Source: Streptomyces spinoverrucosus (lineage in GTDB: Bacteria; Actinomycetota; Actinomycetes; Streptomycetales; Streptomycetaceae). From it: 64,000 nucleotides of DNA. Location of the stretch: contig NZ_JADPZX010000001.1 of NCBI RefSeq assembly GCF_015712165.1, forward strand, positions 682,001 through 746,000, given 5' to 3'. The position numbers were made by a program, and so were the translations under genes. Of the stretch, positions 28,373 to 36,240 are shown in pieces (within the stretch, counting starts at the first letter, position 1; every line of letters starts with the position of its first letter). Below the pieces are notes generated by a model that searched no databases, was not told where the DNA came from, and saw only the letters and a list, made by a program, of their open reading frames with translations.

Positions 28373-29457
28373 CCTCGACCTCCAAGGGGTTGTGCGGCGG
28401 CCCTGGGGAACACGGTGCCGTCGAAGATCTTGCGAGCGGTACGGACCACGGCCGTGCGACGGGCGGAGACAAGTCCTCCGGTGTCGCCGCCGAGGCTGAC
28501 CTCGATGTCCATGAATCCGGAGGGGTGTTCGATACGAAGGCGGTCGCTGTCGGCGGGCAGCTCCGCGAGGTTCGCACCGACGCCGCCTTCGATCCGCAGG
28601 CCGGCGGCCACACTGGCCGCCCCGAGCACACCGATCGACGGGTGGCAGCGCACGGGGATGAAGGTGCGGGTGCAGACCGCGCCGCCGTCGCGCGGCGCGG
28701 CGAGCAGCGTCACCTTGGGCACGGTCGTCTCCGACACGTCACCCAGACCCATCAACTCCCCCGCCGCCAGTCGGACCTCCCGCAGCCGGTCGGCCAGCTC
28801 CTCGTCGGCCTCCAGCTCGGCGGGCGACTCATGGCCGGTGACCTTCAGCGCGGCGGCCTCGACCAGCACGGTCGGCATGCCGTTGTCCACGCAGGTCACG
28901 GGGACGCCGTGGATCTCGTCGCGGACGTTGCCGGTGGGCAGCAGCGGTCCGGTGCCGGGCGGGAACTCGATCAGCACGGCCGCCGCGCCGCCCGGCACGC
29001 CGGAGATCTCGGCGTCGCCGGTGTAGTCGACGCGGCCGCCCGGCGTGGGGAAGGTCGCCGTGGCGTGGTCGCCGGTGTTGAGCATCCGGATCCGTACGGA
29101 GGTCCGCTCCTCCCCCGCCGGGACCAGCCCGCGCTCGACGGCGAACGGGCCGATCCCGGCGAGGATGTTCCCGCAGTTCTGACGGTCAGTCACCTCAGGC
29201 TTGTCGACGGCGACTTGCAGGAACAGGTAGTCGACGTCGGCGTCCGGGTCGGGTGAGGGCGACACGACCGCCACCTTGCTGGTGAGCGGGTGGGCTCCGC
29301 CGAGCCCGTCGATCTGGCGGGGGTCGGGGCTGCCCATGATCCGCAGGAGCAGGTCGTCGCGTGCGGCCGGGTCGGCGGGCAGGTCGTCGGCGAGGAAGTA
29401 GGCGCCCTTGGAGGTGCCGCCCCGCATCAGCAGACACGGCACCGCCTCGAACGTCAC
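28369..29457 (-). CDS. galD: 4-oxalomesaconate tautomerase (PrpF/GalD-like)
   Basis: A 362-aa member of the PrpF/AcnD-accessory fold. The N-terminal RGGTSKGAYFLADDLP, the DGLGGAHPLTSKVAVVSPS block and the DRQNCGNILAGIGPFAVE segment are typical; the Cys in NCGN and the Lys in TSKVAVV match the family's active site. In gallate degradation GalD converts the keto form of 4-oxalomesaconate to the enol form. It sits between, and overlaps by ATGA with, the aldolase and dioxygenase genes. PrpF-type 2-methylaconitate isomerase is the alternative, but no propionate genes are nearby. Confidence 0.87.
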   Translation of the reverse strand: MTFEAVPCLLMRGGTSKGAYFLADDLPADPAARDDLLLRIMGSPDPRQIDGLGGAHPLTSKVAVVSPSPDPDADVDYLFLQVAVDKPEVTDRQNCGNILAGIGPFAVERGLVPAGEERTSVRIRMLNTGDHATATFPTPGGRVDYTGDAEISGVPGGAAAVLIEFPPGTGPLLPTGNVRDEIHGVPVTCVDNGMPTVLVEAAALKVTGHESPAELEADEELADRLREVRLAAGELMGLGDVSETTVPKVTLLAAPRDGGAVCTRTFIPVRCHPSIGVLGAASVAAGLRIEGGVGANLAELPADSDRLRIEHPSGFMDIEVSLGGDTGGLVSARRTAVVRTARKIFDGTVFPRAAAQPLGGRG

Positions 29458-30164
29458 GAGCCCGTCCCTTCGCCGGCGTACTCCTCGTAGGAGACGTACT
29501 CGACGCCGAGGCGCTTGAGCGTGTCCCGCAGCCCGTAGCGGTCCAGGCCGAGTTCGCCGTCCAGGAACGCGGCGCGGGACCTGGCCTCCTTCGCCTCCCG
29601 GGCCTCGGACTTCGCCACCGTCTCGCGGGCGCGTTCGCGCGGTACGACGACCACGCCGTCGTCGTCGGCGAGGATCACGTCACCCGGGCGCACGACCTGG
29701 CCGCCGATGGCGACCGGCACGTTGACCGAGCCGCCGGTGGCCTTCACTGTGCCCTGCGCGGAGACCGCCCGCGCCCAGGCGGGGAAGCCCATCTCGCGCA
29801 GCTCCTGGGTGTCCCGGACGCCCGCGTTGATGACCAGCCCCCGCACGCCCCGCTGCCGCAGCGCGGTCGCGAACAGCTCGCCGAACATGCCGTCAGTCGA
29901 GGGGGAAGTGGTGGTGACGACCAGGATGTCGCCGTCGCCGCACTGCTCCACGGCGGCGTGGATCATGAGGTTGTCGCCGGGCCAGCCGATCACCGTGACG
30001 GCGGTGCCGGCGACCCTGATCCCCTGCTGTATCGGGCGCAGTTCGGTGCCGAGCAGTCCGGTGCGGCCCATCGCCTCGCTGACGGTGGCCACGCCGTAGC
30101 CGGCCAGCGCCTCGACGTCCTTCGCGTCCGCCTTCGGCGGGTTGGTGACGACCACGCCGCTCAT
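29454..30164 (-). CDS. galC: 4-carboxy-4-hydroxy-2-oxoadipate aldolase / oxaloacetate decarboxylase (RraA fold)
   Basis: A 236-aa RraA/HMG-aldolase family enzyme. The metal- and substrate-binding segments GDGDILVVTTT, GLVINAGVRDTQELREMGFPAWA and VVRPGDVILADDDGVVVVP are all present. It should cleave 4-carboxy-4-hydroxy-2-oxoadipate to pyruvate and oxaloacetate, the last step of gallate or protocatechuate 4,5-cleavage. Length and motifs match LigK/GalC. Its ATG overlaps the stop of the GalB-like gene and its stop overlaps the GalD-like start. Confidence 0.88.
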   Translation of the reverse strand: MSGVVVTNPPKADAKDVEALAGYGVATVSEAMGRTGLLGTELRPIQQGIRVAGTAVTVIGWPGDNLMIHAAVEQCGDGDILVVTTTSPSTDGMFGELFATALRQRGVRGLVINAGVRDTQELREMGFPAWARAVSAQGTVKATGGSVNVPVAIGGQVVRPGDVILADDDGVVVVPRERARETVAKSEAREAKEARSRAAFLDGELGLDRYGLRDTLKRLGVEYVSYEEYAGEGTGS

Positions 30165-30913
30165 GCCAGCTCCTTGGCGATCTGCGGGTAGGGGCGCATG
30201 TAGGCCTCGGCCATGGTCTTGTGCGCGAGGCCCAGGTTGGGGCCCGCGTTGCGCTTGAGCTGGACGCCGCGGCGGACGGCGAGGTCGGTGTAGTAGTCCC
30301 ACAGGTGCTGCTGGGCGGCGAGGCACTCCATGGCCTTGCGCTTGGTCTCCCACACCTCGGTGATGTCGAGGAGCACCTCGGGCCGGAAGCCGCTCATCTC
30401 CGGCTGGTGCGGCTCGAAGTAGAAGACCGGCGGGGCGCCGATGATCTCGCCCTTGCCGGGGTAGCCGATGGCCTGGGCGAGCACGCGGGCTTCGAGAGCC
30501 ATGCGGTTGGCGGCCGGGTGGTCGCCGTTGTACGGGTCCTCGGTGGGGTGGGTGAGGACGACGTCCGGCTGGGTCTCGCGGTAGACCTCCACCAGCTGGT
30601 CGGTGAGTTCGGGGGTGGCGATCAGGGGGTAGTCGCCGGCGTCGAAGAAGCGGACCTCGGCGCCGAGGGTGGCGGCGGCGCGCTCGGCCTCGTCCCGGCG
30701 GATCGCCTTGATCTCGTCCAGCTGCCTGCCCTCGCGCCACGCCTTGGCGGACTCGCCGCGCTCGCCGAAGGTGAGGCAGGCGATGGTGACCCGCTCGCCG
30801 CGGGCGGCGGCCAGGGCGATGGCACCGCCCGCCCGCCAGACGAAGTCGCCTGCGTGCGCGGTGACGACGAGCGTCGAACGTGGTGCTGCGGCGGGCGCGT
30901 TGGCATGCGTCAT
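30161..30913 (-). CDS. galB: 4-oxalomesaconate hydratase, PIG-L family (GalB-like)
   Basis: A 250-aa PIG-L fold protein. The N-terminal metal site reads VVTAHAGDFVWRAGGA (His20, Asp23), the form seen in Pseudomonas GalB rather than the AHPDD of sugar deacetylases. A second metal-binding block is HPTEDPYNGDH. GalB hydrates 4-oxalomesaconate to 4-carboxy-4-hydroxy-2-oxoadipate, although relatives are deacetylases. Context (GalC- and GalD-like neighbours, ATGA-coupled) supports the hydratase role. An AAGGAG ribosome site precedes the ATG, and it lies 63 bp after gntR in the same direction. Confidence 0.86.
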   Translation of the reverse strand: MTHANAPAAAPRSTLVVTAHAGDFVWRAGGAIALAAARGERVTIACLTFGERGESAKAWREGRQLDEIKAIRRDEAERAAATLGAEVRFFDAGDYPLIATPELTDQLVEVYRETQPDVVLTHPTEDPYNGDHPAANRMALEARVLAQAIGYPGKGEIIGAPPVFYFEPHQPEMSGFRPEVLLDITEVWETKRKAMECLAAQQHLWDYYTDLAVRRGVQLKRNAGPNLGLAHKTMAEAYMRPYPQIAKELA

Positions 30914-30976
30914 TGCAGAGAGTCTCCTTGATGGACAGGTGGGCGCCCGCCCCGCGTGCGTCAGTCGCGCAGCGCG

Positions 30977-31627
30977 TCAGTCACGCAACGCTTGGATCAC
31001 GCTGTAGAGGTGGGCGCGGACGGCCTCCTCGGCCGCCTTCGGGTCCCTGGCCCTGATCGCCTCGATCATCGCCAGATGCTCGTTCAGGGACTGCTGCGGA
31101 CGCCCCGGCCGGAGCGCCAACTGGAAGCGGTGGCGTACCAGTTGGGCGTTGAGTCGCTCCAGCAGCTCCACGGCCGTGTGCTGGCCGGAGAACTCCCGGA
31201 TCCGGGCGTGCAGTTCGTGGTTGAGGTCGGAGTAGGTCACCGGCTCGCCGTCGGCCACGGCCTTGGTCATGGCCGTGCCGAGGTCGGTCAGTTCGTCCAG
31301 CTGCTCGTCGCCGGCCGCGACGGCCGCCTTCGCCGCGCAGAGTCCTTCCAGGACCATGCGGCACTCGGTGATGGCGACCGCTTCGTCCACGGTCACCACC
31401 CGCACCCGCGAGCCGCGGTTGCGGATCCGCTCGACCAGGCCCTGTGCCTCCAGATCGATCAGCGCCGCCCGGATGCTCGCCCGGGTCACACCGAACTGCT
31501 CGGCGAGTTCGTTCTCCACCAGCCGCTGCGCCGGTGCCATCTCGCCGCCCAGGATCGCCTGCCTCAGCTGCGTGAGCGCGAGCTGTTTGGCCTGCTCTCC
31601 GGTGCTCGGACGGGCTTCTTTCGGCAT
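30977..31627 (-). CDS. GntR-family regulator, FCD (FadR-type) domain
   Basis: A 216-aa regulator. The N-terminal winged helix is VENELAEQFGVTRASIRAALIDLEAQGLVERIRNRGSRV. The C-terminal all-helical FCD ligand domain keeps likely metal/ligand residues (ECRMVLEG, DLNHELHARIRE, HLAMIEAI, AHLYSVI). It is the first gene of the gallate-type operon and its promoter carries the TTGTCAACAA operator, so it probably represses itself and the operon until the aromatic substrate or an intermediate appears. The strong ribosome site AGGGAGGG supports the ATG at 31627. A 16-bp tandem duplication (30957-30988) spans the gene's 3' end. Confidence 0.9.
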   Translation of the reverse strand: MPKEARPSTGEQAKQLALTQLRQAILGGEMAPAQRLVENELAEQFGVTRASIRAALIDLEAQGLVERIRNRGSRVRVVTVDEAVAITECRMVLEGLCAAKAAVAAGDEQLDELTDLGTAMTKAVADGEPVTYSDLNHELHARIREFSGQHTAVELLERLNAQLVRHRFQLALRPGRPQQSLNEHLAMIEAIRARDPKAAEEAVRAHLYSVIQALRD

Positions 31628-31656
31628 CGTTGCCCTCCCTGAGTGAGTGCCTGTCG

Positions 31657-31690
31657 AACGTAAATCTAGCCAAACAAGATTGTCAACAAT
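31657..31690 (-). promoter_or_regulatory. Promoter and operator of the gntR-gallate operon
   Basis: On the minus strand a -35 TTGACA (31681-31686) and a -10 TACGTT (31657-31662) are spaced 18 bp. The -35 lies inside ATTGTTGACAAT (31679-31690), an inverted repeat ATTGT-N2-ACAAT of FadR/VanR type. The core TTGTCAACAA is shared with the MFS promoter. Repressor binding here would mask the -35. Confidence 0.65.
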
Positions 31691-31800
31691 TTCGTCCGAA
31701 GTCTGGTCGCCGACACCGCGACGAAGTGTCCGCCCTGGAGTGTCGATCCCGCACACCTTGTCGGCACCCGGCGGGCGTCAGCCCTGGTTAGGGTCGCCCC

Positions 31801-32145
31801 ATGAACCACAGCTTCGCTCTCCACATCCCCGACGCCGAGCTCGAACCGGAGCCGCTCGACCCGGCACAGATCGTCTCCGGTACGCCCGAGGTGACCGGGA
31901 AGGTGGTCTGGGAGTCGGAGGACGGACGTCAGGTCCGGGGCATCTGGCAGATCACGCCGGGTGTCGTGACCGACACCGAGGCCGACGAGCTGTTCGTGGT
32001 GATCAGCGGGTCGGCGACGATCGAGGTGGCGGACGGGCCGACGTTGCGTGTCGGGCCCGGTGACATGGCCGTACTGCGCGAGGGCGACCGCACGACGTGG
32101 ACCGTGCACGAGACGCTGCGCAAGGCGTACGCGATCAATCAGTGA
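31801..32145 (+). CDS. Small cupin domain protein
   Basis: A 114-aa single-domain cupin of the DUF861 type. The double-stranded beta-helix motifs are present: motif 1 WQITPGVVTDTEADELFVVISGSATIEV and motif 2 LRVGPGDMAVLREGDRTTWTVHE. Strict metal-binding histidines of classic cupins are reduced, as in other DUF861 members (ureidoglycolate hydrolase-like, EutQ-like). Function is unassigned. It converges on the LacI gene and the two coding regions overlap by 11 bp at their 3' ends. Confidence 0.85.
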   Translation: MNHSFALHIPDAELEPEPLDPAQIVSGTPEVTGKVVWESEDGRQVRGIWQITPGVVTDTEADELFVVISGSATIEVADGPTLRVGPGDMAVLREGDRTTWTVHETLRKAYAINQ

Positions 32146-33136
32146 CGGCGGCCGTCGTGCCGCGGATCTCCAGCGTCGGCACGGCGAGTCGGAGCCGTCC
32201 CTCTCCCCCGGCGGCCTCCAGCCGGTCGAGCAGACAGCGGGCGGCCCGGCGGCCGACCTCGTGGCCCGCGTTGTCGACGGTGGTGAGCCACAGGTGGCGC
32301 AGCCGGGAGATGCTGGTGTTGTCGTAACCGGCCACCGACAGCTCGTGCGGGACCCGCAGTCCCAACTCCCCGGCCGCCGACAGCGCGCCGACGCCGGCGA
32401 TGTCGTTGACCGCGAAGACGGCGGTGGGCCGGTCGGGGCGGCTGAGCAGCCGGACGGTGCCGCGGTAGCCGCCCTCCTCCGTCATGTCGCTCGGCTCCAC
32501 CACGGCCAGGTCGGCCAGGCCGTGCTCGCGCATCGTCGCCTCGAAGCCGCGCCGCCGCAGGTCGCCGACGGCGCCGTAGCCCGCGATGTGCGCGATGCGG
32601 CGGTGTCCGAGGCCGATGAGGTGCTCCGTGACGAGCCGCGCGCCCTTCTCGTCGTCGCCCGCGACCACGTCCACCCCGGGCGGTACGGGTTCGCGGGCGC
32701 CGGCCAGCACCACGGGTATCCGCTCGGCGACCGGACCGAGCGCCGCCGGATCCGGCAGTGTGCCGACCACGACCAGGCCGTCGACGCCGAGGTTCTGGAA
32801 GGGGCCGGTGGGGTCCTGCCCGGTACGGCGGTTGAGGCGGGCGTCCGCGAGCAGCATGTGCAGACCGCCCGCGTGCAGCAGGGAGTTCAGCCCGTCGAGC
32901 AGGTCGACGTACCAGGGATTGCGCAGGTCGTGCAGCAGGACGCCGACCGTGCGGGTGCGCTGTTCGCTGAGGCTGCGGGCGGCGGCGTTCGGCCGGTAGC
33001 CCAGTTCGCGCACGGCCCGCAGCACGGCCTCCCGTTTCTCGGGCCGCACCTGCTCGGAGCCGCGCAGGACCAGCGAGACCAGGGACTTGGACACGCCGGC
33101 GTGCTCGGCCACGTCACGGATCGTCGGCGGTCTCAT
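32135..33136 (-). CDS. LacI-family transcriptional regulator
   Basis: A 333-aa LacI/GalR regulator. The N-terminal helix-turn-helix reads TIRDVAEHAGVSKSLVSLVLRGSEQVRPEKR, the hinge helix has RSLSEQRTRTVGV, and the periplasmic-binding-protein-like effector domain contains VAGYDNTSISRLRHLWLTTVD. It probably senses a sugar or derivative and represses the divergent Gfo/Idh/MocA gene. Its operator candidates flank the intergenic region at 33141-33152 and 33223-33234. The predicted promoter places the transcript start next to the ATG, so the message may be leaderless. Confidence 0.9.
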   Translation of the reverse strand: MRPPTIRDVAEHAGVSKSLVSLVLRGSEQVRPEKREAVLRAVRELGYRPNAAARSLSEQRTRTVGVLLHDLRNPWYVDLLDGLNSLLHAGGLHMLLADARLNRRTGQDPTGPFQNLGVDGLVVVGTLPDPAALGPVAERIPVVLAGAREPVPPGVDVVAGDDEKGARLVTEHLIGLGHRRIAHIAGYGAVGDLRRRGFEATMREHGLADLAVVEPSDMTEEGGYRGTVRLLSRPDRPTAVFAVNDIAGVGALSAAGELGLRVPHELSVAGYDNTSISRLRHLWLTTVDNAGHEVGRRAARCLLDRLEAAGGEGRLRLAVPTLEIRGTTAAVTD

Positions 33137-33140
33137 GGCA

Positions 33141-33152
33141 TGGACCGTTCCA
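33141..33152. promoter_or_regulatory. LacI operator, gene-proximal site
   Basis: TGGACCGTTCCA is a 12-bp dyad, symmetric at 10 of 12 positions, and the exact reverse complement of 33223-33234. It covers the -10 (AACGGT on the minus strand, 33144-33149) of the lacI promoter, whose -35 TTGACA lies at 33168-33173 with an 18-bp spacer. Autorepression is inferred. Confidence 0.6.
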
Positions 33153-33222
33153 TGCGGCGCCTGGGCTTGTCAAAGGGTTGACACTCAGCGGTGGCCGCGC
33201 TCAGGGTGGCCTGGACAGGTTC

Positions 33223-33234
33223 TGGAACGGTCCA
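33223..33234. promoter_or_regulatory. LacI operator in front of the Gfo/Idh/MocA gene
   Basis: TGGAACGGTCCA repeats the lacI-proximal site in inverse orientation. It lies 15 bp before the ATG of the dehydrogenase gene, downstream of a likely promoter (-35 TTGACA 33178-33183, -10 CAGGGT 33202-33207). Binding there would block transcription of the catabolic gene. Confidence 0.6.
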
Positions 33235-33249
33235 AAGAGGGGCTCTCTC

Positions 33250-34413
33250 ATGGTGGACACGCTCGGCGTCGCCGTCGTCGGATTCGGCTGGATGGGCCGG
33301 GTCCACACCCAGGCCTACGCGCGCCTCCCGCACCACTACCCACAGCTGCCCCTGCGCCCCGAGCTGGTGACCGTGGCCGAGGAGGTGCCGGGCCGGGCCG
33401 AGCAGGCCGCCGAGCAGTTCGGGTTCGCCTCGGCGACCCGCGACTGGCGCGAGGTGGCCGCCGACCCGCGCGTGCACGCGGTCAGCATCACCGCGCCGAA
33501 CTTCCTGCATCGCGAGATCGGCGTGGCGATGGCCGAGGCCGGCAAGCACATCTGGATCGAGAAGCCGGTCGGCCTCACGGCCGGGGACGCCCGCGCGGTC
33601 GCCGACGCGGTGGCCAAGGCCGGGGTGCAGGGCGCGGTCGGGTTCAACTACCGCAACGCGCCCGCCGTGGAGACCGCCCGCGAGCTGATCGTTTCCGGTG
33701 AGCTCGGCACGGTCACCCATGCCCGGATCCGGCTGTTCAGCGACTACGCGGCGCATCCCGAGGGCGCCCTGACCTGGCGCTACGAGCGGGAGCGTGGCGG
33801 CAGCGGAGTGCTGGGCGACCTGGCCTCGCACGGCGCCGACCTGGCCCGCTTCCTGCTCGGCGACATCGCGGCGCTCACCGCCGACACGGCGATCTTCGTC
33901 CCGGAGCGGGCCCGCCCCACCGGCGCCACCGCCGGCCACTCCCGCGCCACCGGCGGTGAACTCGGCCCGGTCGAGAACGAGGACTACGTCAGCTGTCTGC
34001 TGCGCTTCGCCTCCGGGGCCCGGGGTGTCCTGGAGGCCTGCCGGGTTTCGGTCGGCGAGCAGAACAACTACGGCTTCGAGGTGCACGGCACCAGGGGCGC
34101 GGTGTTCTGGGACTTCCGGCGCATGAACGAGCTCGGCATCAGCCGGGGCACCGCCTACCAGGACCAGCCCGTGAGCACCGTGTACGTGGGCCCGGGCCAC
34201 GGCGAGTTCGCCGCCTTCCAGCCAGGTGCCGCCAACGCCATGGGCTACGACGACCTGAAGGTCGTCGAGGCGTACCGCTTCCTGCGCTCCATCGCCGAGG
34301 GCAGCCCGCACGGGGCCACGCCGGCGGACGCCGTGCACAGCGCCGTCGTACTGGACGCGATGGCGCGGTCCGTGGAGAGCGGCGCGTGGGTCGCCGTGGA
34401 CGCCCGACCGTGA
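33250..34413 (+). CDS. Gfo/Idh/MocA family oxidoreductase
   Basis: A 387-aa NAD(P)-dependent dehydrogenase. The Rossmann motif VAVVGFGWMGRVHTQAY opens the protein, IWIEKPVGLT carries the catalytic EKP lysine, and the C-terminal alpha/beta substrate domain includes GDLASHGADLARFLLGD with the conserved His/Asp region. The family oxidises sugars, inositols or pseudo-sugars. The substrate is unknown; control by the divergent LacI regulator points to an inducible carbohydrate pathway. ATG 33250 is the only start that brings the Rossmann motif to the N-terminus. Confidence 0.9.
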   Translation: MVDTLGVAVVGFGWMGRVHTQAYARLPHHYPQLPLRPELVTVAEEVPGRAEQAAEQFGFASATRDWREVAADPRVHAVSITAPNFLHREIGVAMAEAGKHIWIEKPVGLTAGDARAVADAVAKAGVQGAVGFNYRNAPAVETARELIVSGELGTVTHARIRLFSDYAAHPEGALTWRYERERGGSGVLGDLASHGADLARFLLGDIAALTADTAIFVPERARPTGATAGHSRATGGELGPVENEDYVSCLLRFASGARGVLEACRVSVGEQNNYGFEVHGTRGAVFWDFRRMNELGISRGTAYQDQPVSTVYVGPGHGEFAAFQPGAANAMGYDDLKVVEAYRFLRSIAEGSPHGATPADAVHSAVVLDAMARSVESGAWVAVDARP

Positions 34414-34422
34414 CCGTGCGCG

Positions 34423-35025
34423 TCAGCGGACCCGTCGGCCGATCCAGACCTTGACCGGGATCAGCACCAGCCACCACCACATGGCCGCGGACCCCACCAG
34501 GGCGGCCAGCGGAACGGTGAGCAGGAAGACCACCACCGTCGCGGCGGGGTCGAGCAGATGGAGTCCGGTGCCCAGTTCGGGGGCGCCCGGGGCGCGCAGC
34601 CAGGGGCGCCTGCCCAGCAGGACGCCCAGCACCAGGTGGCAGGCGCCGAGCGCGGCGACCGCCGCCCCGTAGATCGCGGGTGAGACGGGTTCGTAGCCGT
34701 AGTCGGAGAGCAGCCGGGTGGGGAAGGGCAGCAGGGCCGCGACGCCCAGGCCCAGCAAGGACACGACGATGAGCTGGCCGTCCACCTGCCCCACGGCGCG
34801 GAAGATCCTGCGGTGGTCGCGCCAGAAGCCGCCCAGCACCGCCACGCTGAGGGCGTAGGCACCGAGGTCCGGGAGCAGCTCCAGCAACGCCTCGTGATAC
34901 TGCTCGGAGTTCAGGTCCCGTGGCACGGAGAGATCCAGGACGAGCAGGGTGATGGCGATGGCGAAGACGCCGTCCGCGAGCGCCACCAGCCGCTCGGGCC
35001 CCCCGTCCGGGATCGATTTCCACAT
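34423..35025 (-). CDS. TMEM175/DUF1211 family membrane protein (potassium channel-like)
   Basis: A 200-aa protein with about six hydrophobic helices. The first carries RLVALADGVFAIAITLLVLDL, the family signature (R...FSDGVFAIA), with Ala replacing the usual Ser before Asp. Bacterial TMEM175 homologues form K+-conducting tetramers, so an ion-channel role is plausible. The C-terminus (WIGRRVR) is basic. It lies between two unrelated catabolic loci, converges on the Gfo/Idh/MocA gene (9-bp gap), and has no evident regulatory link. Confidence 0.82.
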   Translation of the reverse strand: MWKSIPDGGPERLVALADGVFAIAITLLVLDLSVPRDLNSEQYHEALLELLPDLGAYALSVAVLGGFWRDHRRIFRAVGQVDGQLIVVSLLGLGVAALLPFPTRLLSDYGYEPVSPAIYGAAVAALGACHLVLGVLLGRRPWLRAPGAPELGTGLHLLDPAATVVVFLLTVPLAALVGSAAMWWWLVLIPVKVWIGRRVR

Positions 35026-35100
35026 GCGCAGGACGGTAGGGAGGCGTGGCCCGGCGCGCGGGGATACACGCCCGGGCCATGCCGCCGAAGAGCGCCGATG

Positions 35101-36135
35101 TCACACGGCCGCCGCCTGCGACGGCATGTTGTAGGGCGTCACCACCTGGATCGCGGAGGGCACGGTGGGCGCGGCGGGCGGCAGCGCGCCGTGCGCGCGC
35201 ATCACCAGGTGGCAGGCCTCGCGCAGATCCTGGCGCAGGTCGTGGTGGAGCACGGCGGACAGGCGGTGGTCGCGCAGCAGGCGGGTGTTGTCGTGGTCGA
35301 GGTCGTGCGCGACGAACACCGCGCACTCGCGGCCGAGGTCCTCGAAGGCGCGCAGGGTGGCGATGTTGCCGCCGCCGATCGAGTAGACCGCGCGGATGTC
35401 CGGGTCGCGTTCGAGGGCGGCGCGGACCAGGTCGTACTGGGTGGCGTCCAGGCCCTGTCCCTCGGCGATCTCGACGAGGGTGCGCTCCGGGTGCCGGGCG
35501 CGCATGACGCTCCTGAAGCCCATCTCGCGCTCCTCCTCATTGCGGAAGAAGCCGCTGCTGAGGCTGGTGAGGACATTGCCGGGGCGGTCGCCGAGCCACT
35601 GGCCCATGAGGTACGCGGCGGTCGCGCCCGCCGCCCGGTTGTCGATGCCGACGTAGCCCAGGCGGGCGCTCGCGGGCAGGTCGGTCACGAGGGTGACGAC
35701 CGGGATGCCCGCCGCGACCAGCCGGGCCACGGCGGCGGTGACCTCAGGGACGTCCGGGGCCTTGAGGACCACACCCTGCGAGCCGCGCCTCGCGATCCGG
35801 TCCAGGGTCCGCACCTGCTCCTCGGCGGGCCCGGTCTCCCGGAAGTGGAACCGCGAGCGCACGACGGCCGGGTGCAGGGACGGCAGCTCCGCCTCCAGAG
35901 CGGCGCGTACGGCGGTGGAGAACCGTTCCGGGGCCTGCATCACGATGTCGATCATGAAGGTACGGCCCACCAGCCGGACCTGGGTGCGCTGCCGGTCCAG
36001 GTCGGCGATGGCGCGGCGCACCTCCTGCGCGGTGCTCTCGCGCACGCCGCCCCGCCCGTTGAGGACCCGGTCGACGGTGGCCTCGCTCAGACCGGCCTGA
36101 CGTGCGATCTCCCGGATCGGGAAGGGGTGGCCCAC
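35101..36135 (-). CDS. LacI-family transcriptional regulator (second)
   Basis: A 344-aa regulator. The helix-turn-helix reads PIREIARQAGLSEATVDRVLNGRGGVRES and the effector domain resembles type 1 periplasmic-binding proteins of the RbsB class (GSQGVVLKAPDVPEVTAAVARLVAAGIPVVTLVTDLP, YSIGGGNIATLRAFEDLGRE). It is read from a GTG at 36135 with AAGGAG upstream. It is divergent from the PhyH-SDR-Gfo/Idh operon (105-bp gap), which it probably controls. A TTGT-N4-ACAA dyad at 36188-36199 is a possible operator. Confidence 0.87.
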   Translation of the reverse strand: MGHPFPIREIARQAGLSEATVDRVLNGRGGVRESTAQEVRRAIADLDRQRTQVRLVGRTFMIDIVMQAPERFSTAVRAALEAELPSLHPAVVRSRFHFRETGPAEEQVRTLDRIARRGSQGVVLKAPDVPEVTAAVARLVAAGIPVVTLVTDLPASARLGYVGIDNRAAGATAAYLMGQWLGDRPGNVLTSLSSGFFRNEEEREMGFRSVMRARHPERTLVEIAEGQGLDATQYDLVRAALERDPDIRAVYSIGGGNIATLRAFEDLGRECAVFVAHDLDHDNTRLLRDHRLSAVLHHDLRQDLREACHLVMRAHGALPPAAPTVPSAIQVVTPYNMPSQAAAV

Positions 36136-36187
36136 GGACGGCTCCTTGAGGGATTTTTGATGGGTTGCTGCCGGTTGTTCGAGGGGT

Positions 36188-36199
36188 TTGTACTGACAA
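36188..36199. promoter_or_regulatory. Possible operator between lacI-2 and the PhyH operon
   Basis: TTGTACTGACAA forms an inverted repeat TTGT-N4-ACAA, 42-53 bp upstream of the PhyH start. It is weaker than the other operators in this window, and the assignment rests on position only. Confidence 0.35.
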
Positions 36200-36240
36200 G
36201 AATGACAGCGCTGCGCCACCCCGTCACCGAGAGGACGCCG

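Noticed and set aside
27422..31627. Aromatic operon considered as protocatechuate 4,5-cleavage
   Set aside because: LigAB-type dioxygenase, semialdehyde dehydrogenase and PDC lactonase are all absent, so protocatechuate could not be processed by this set alone.
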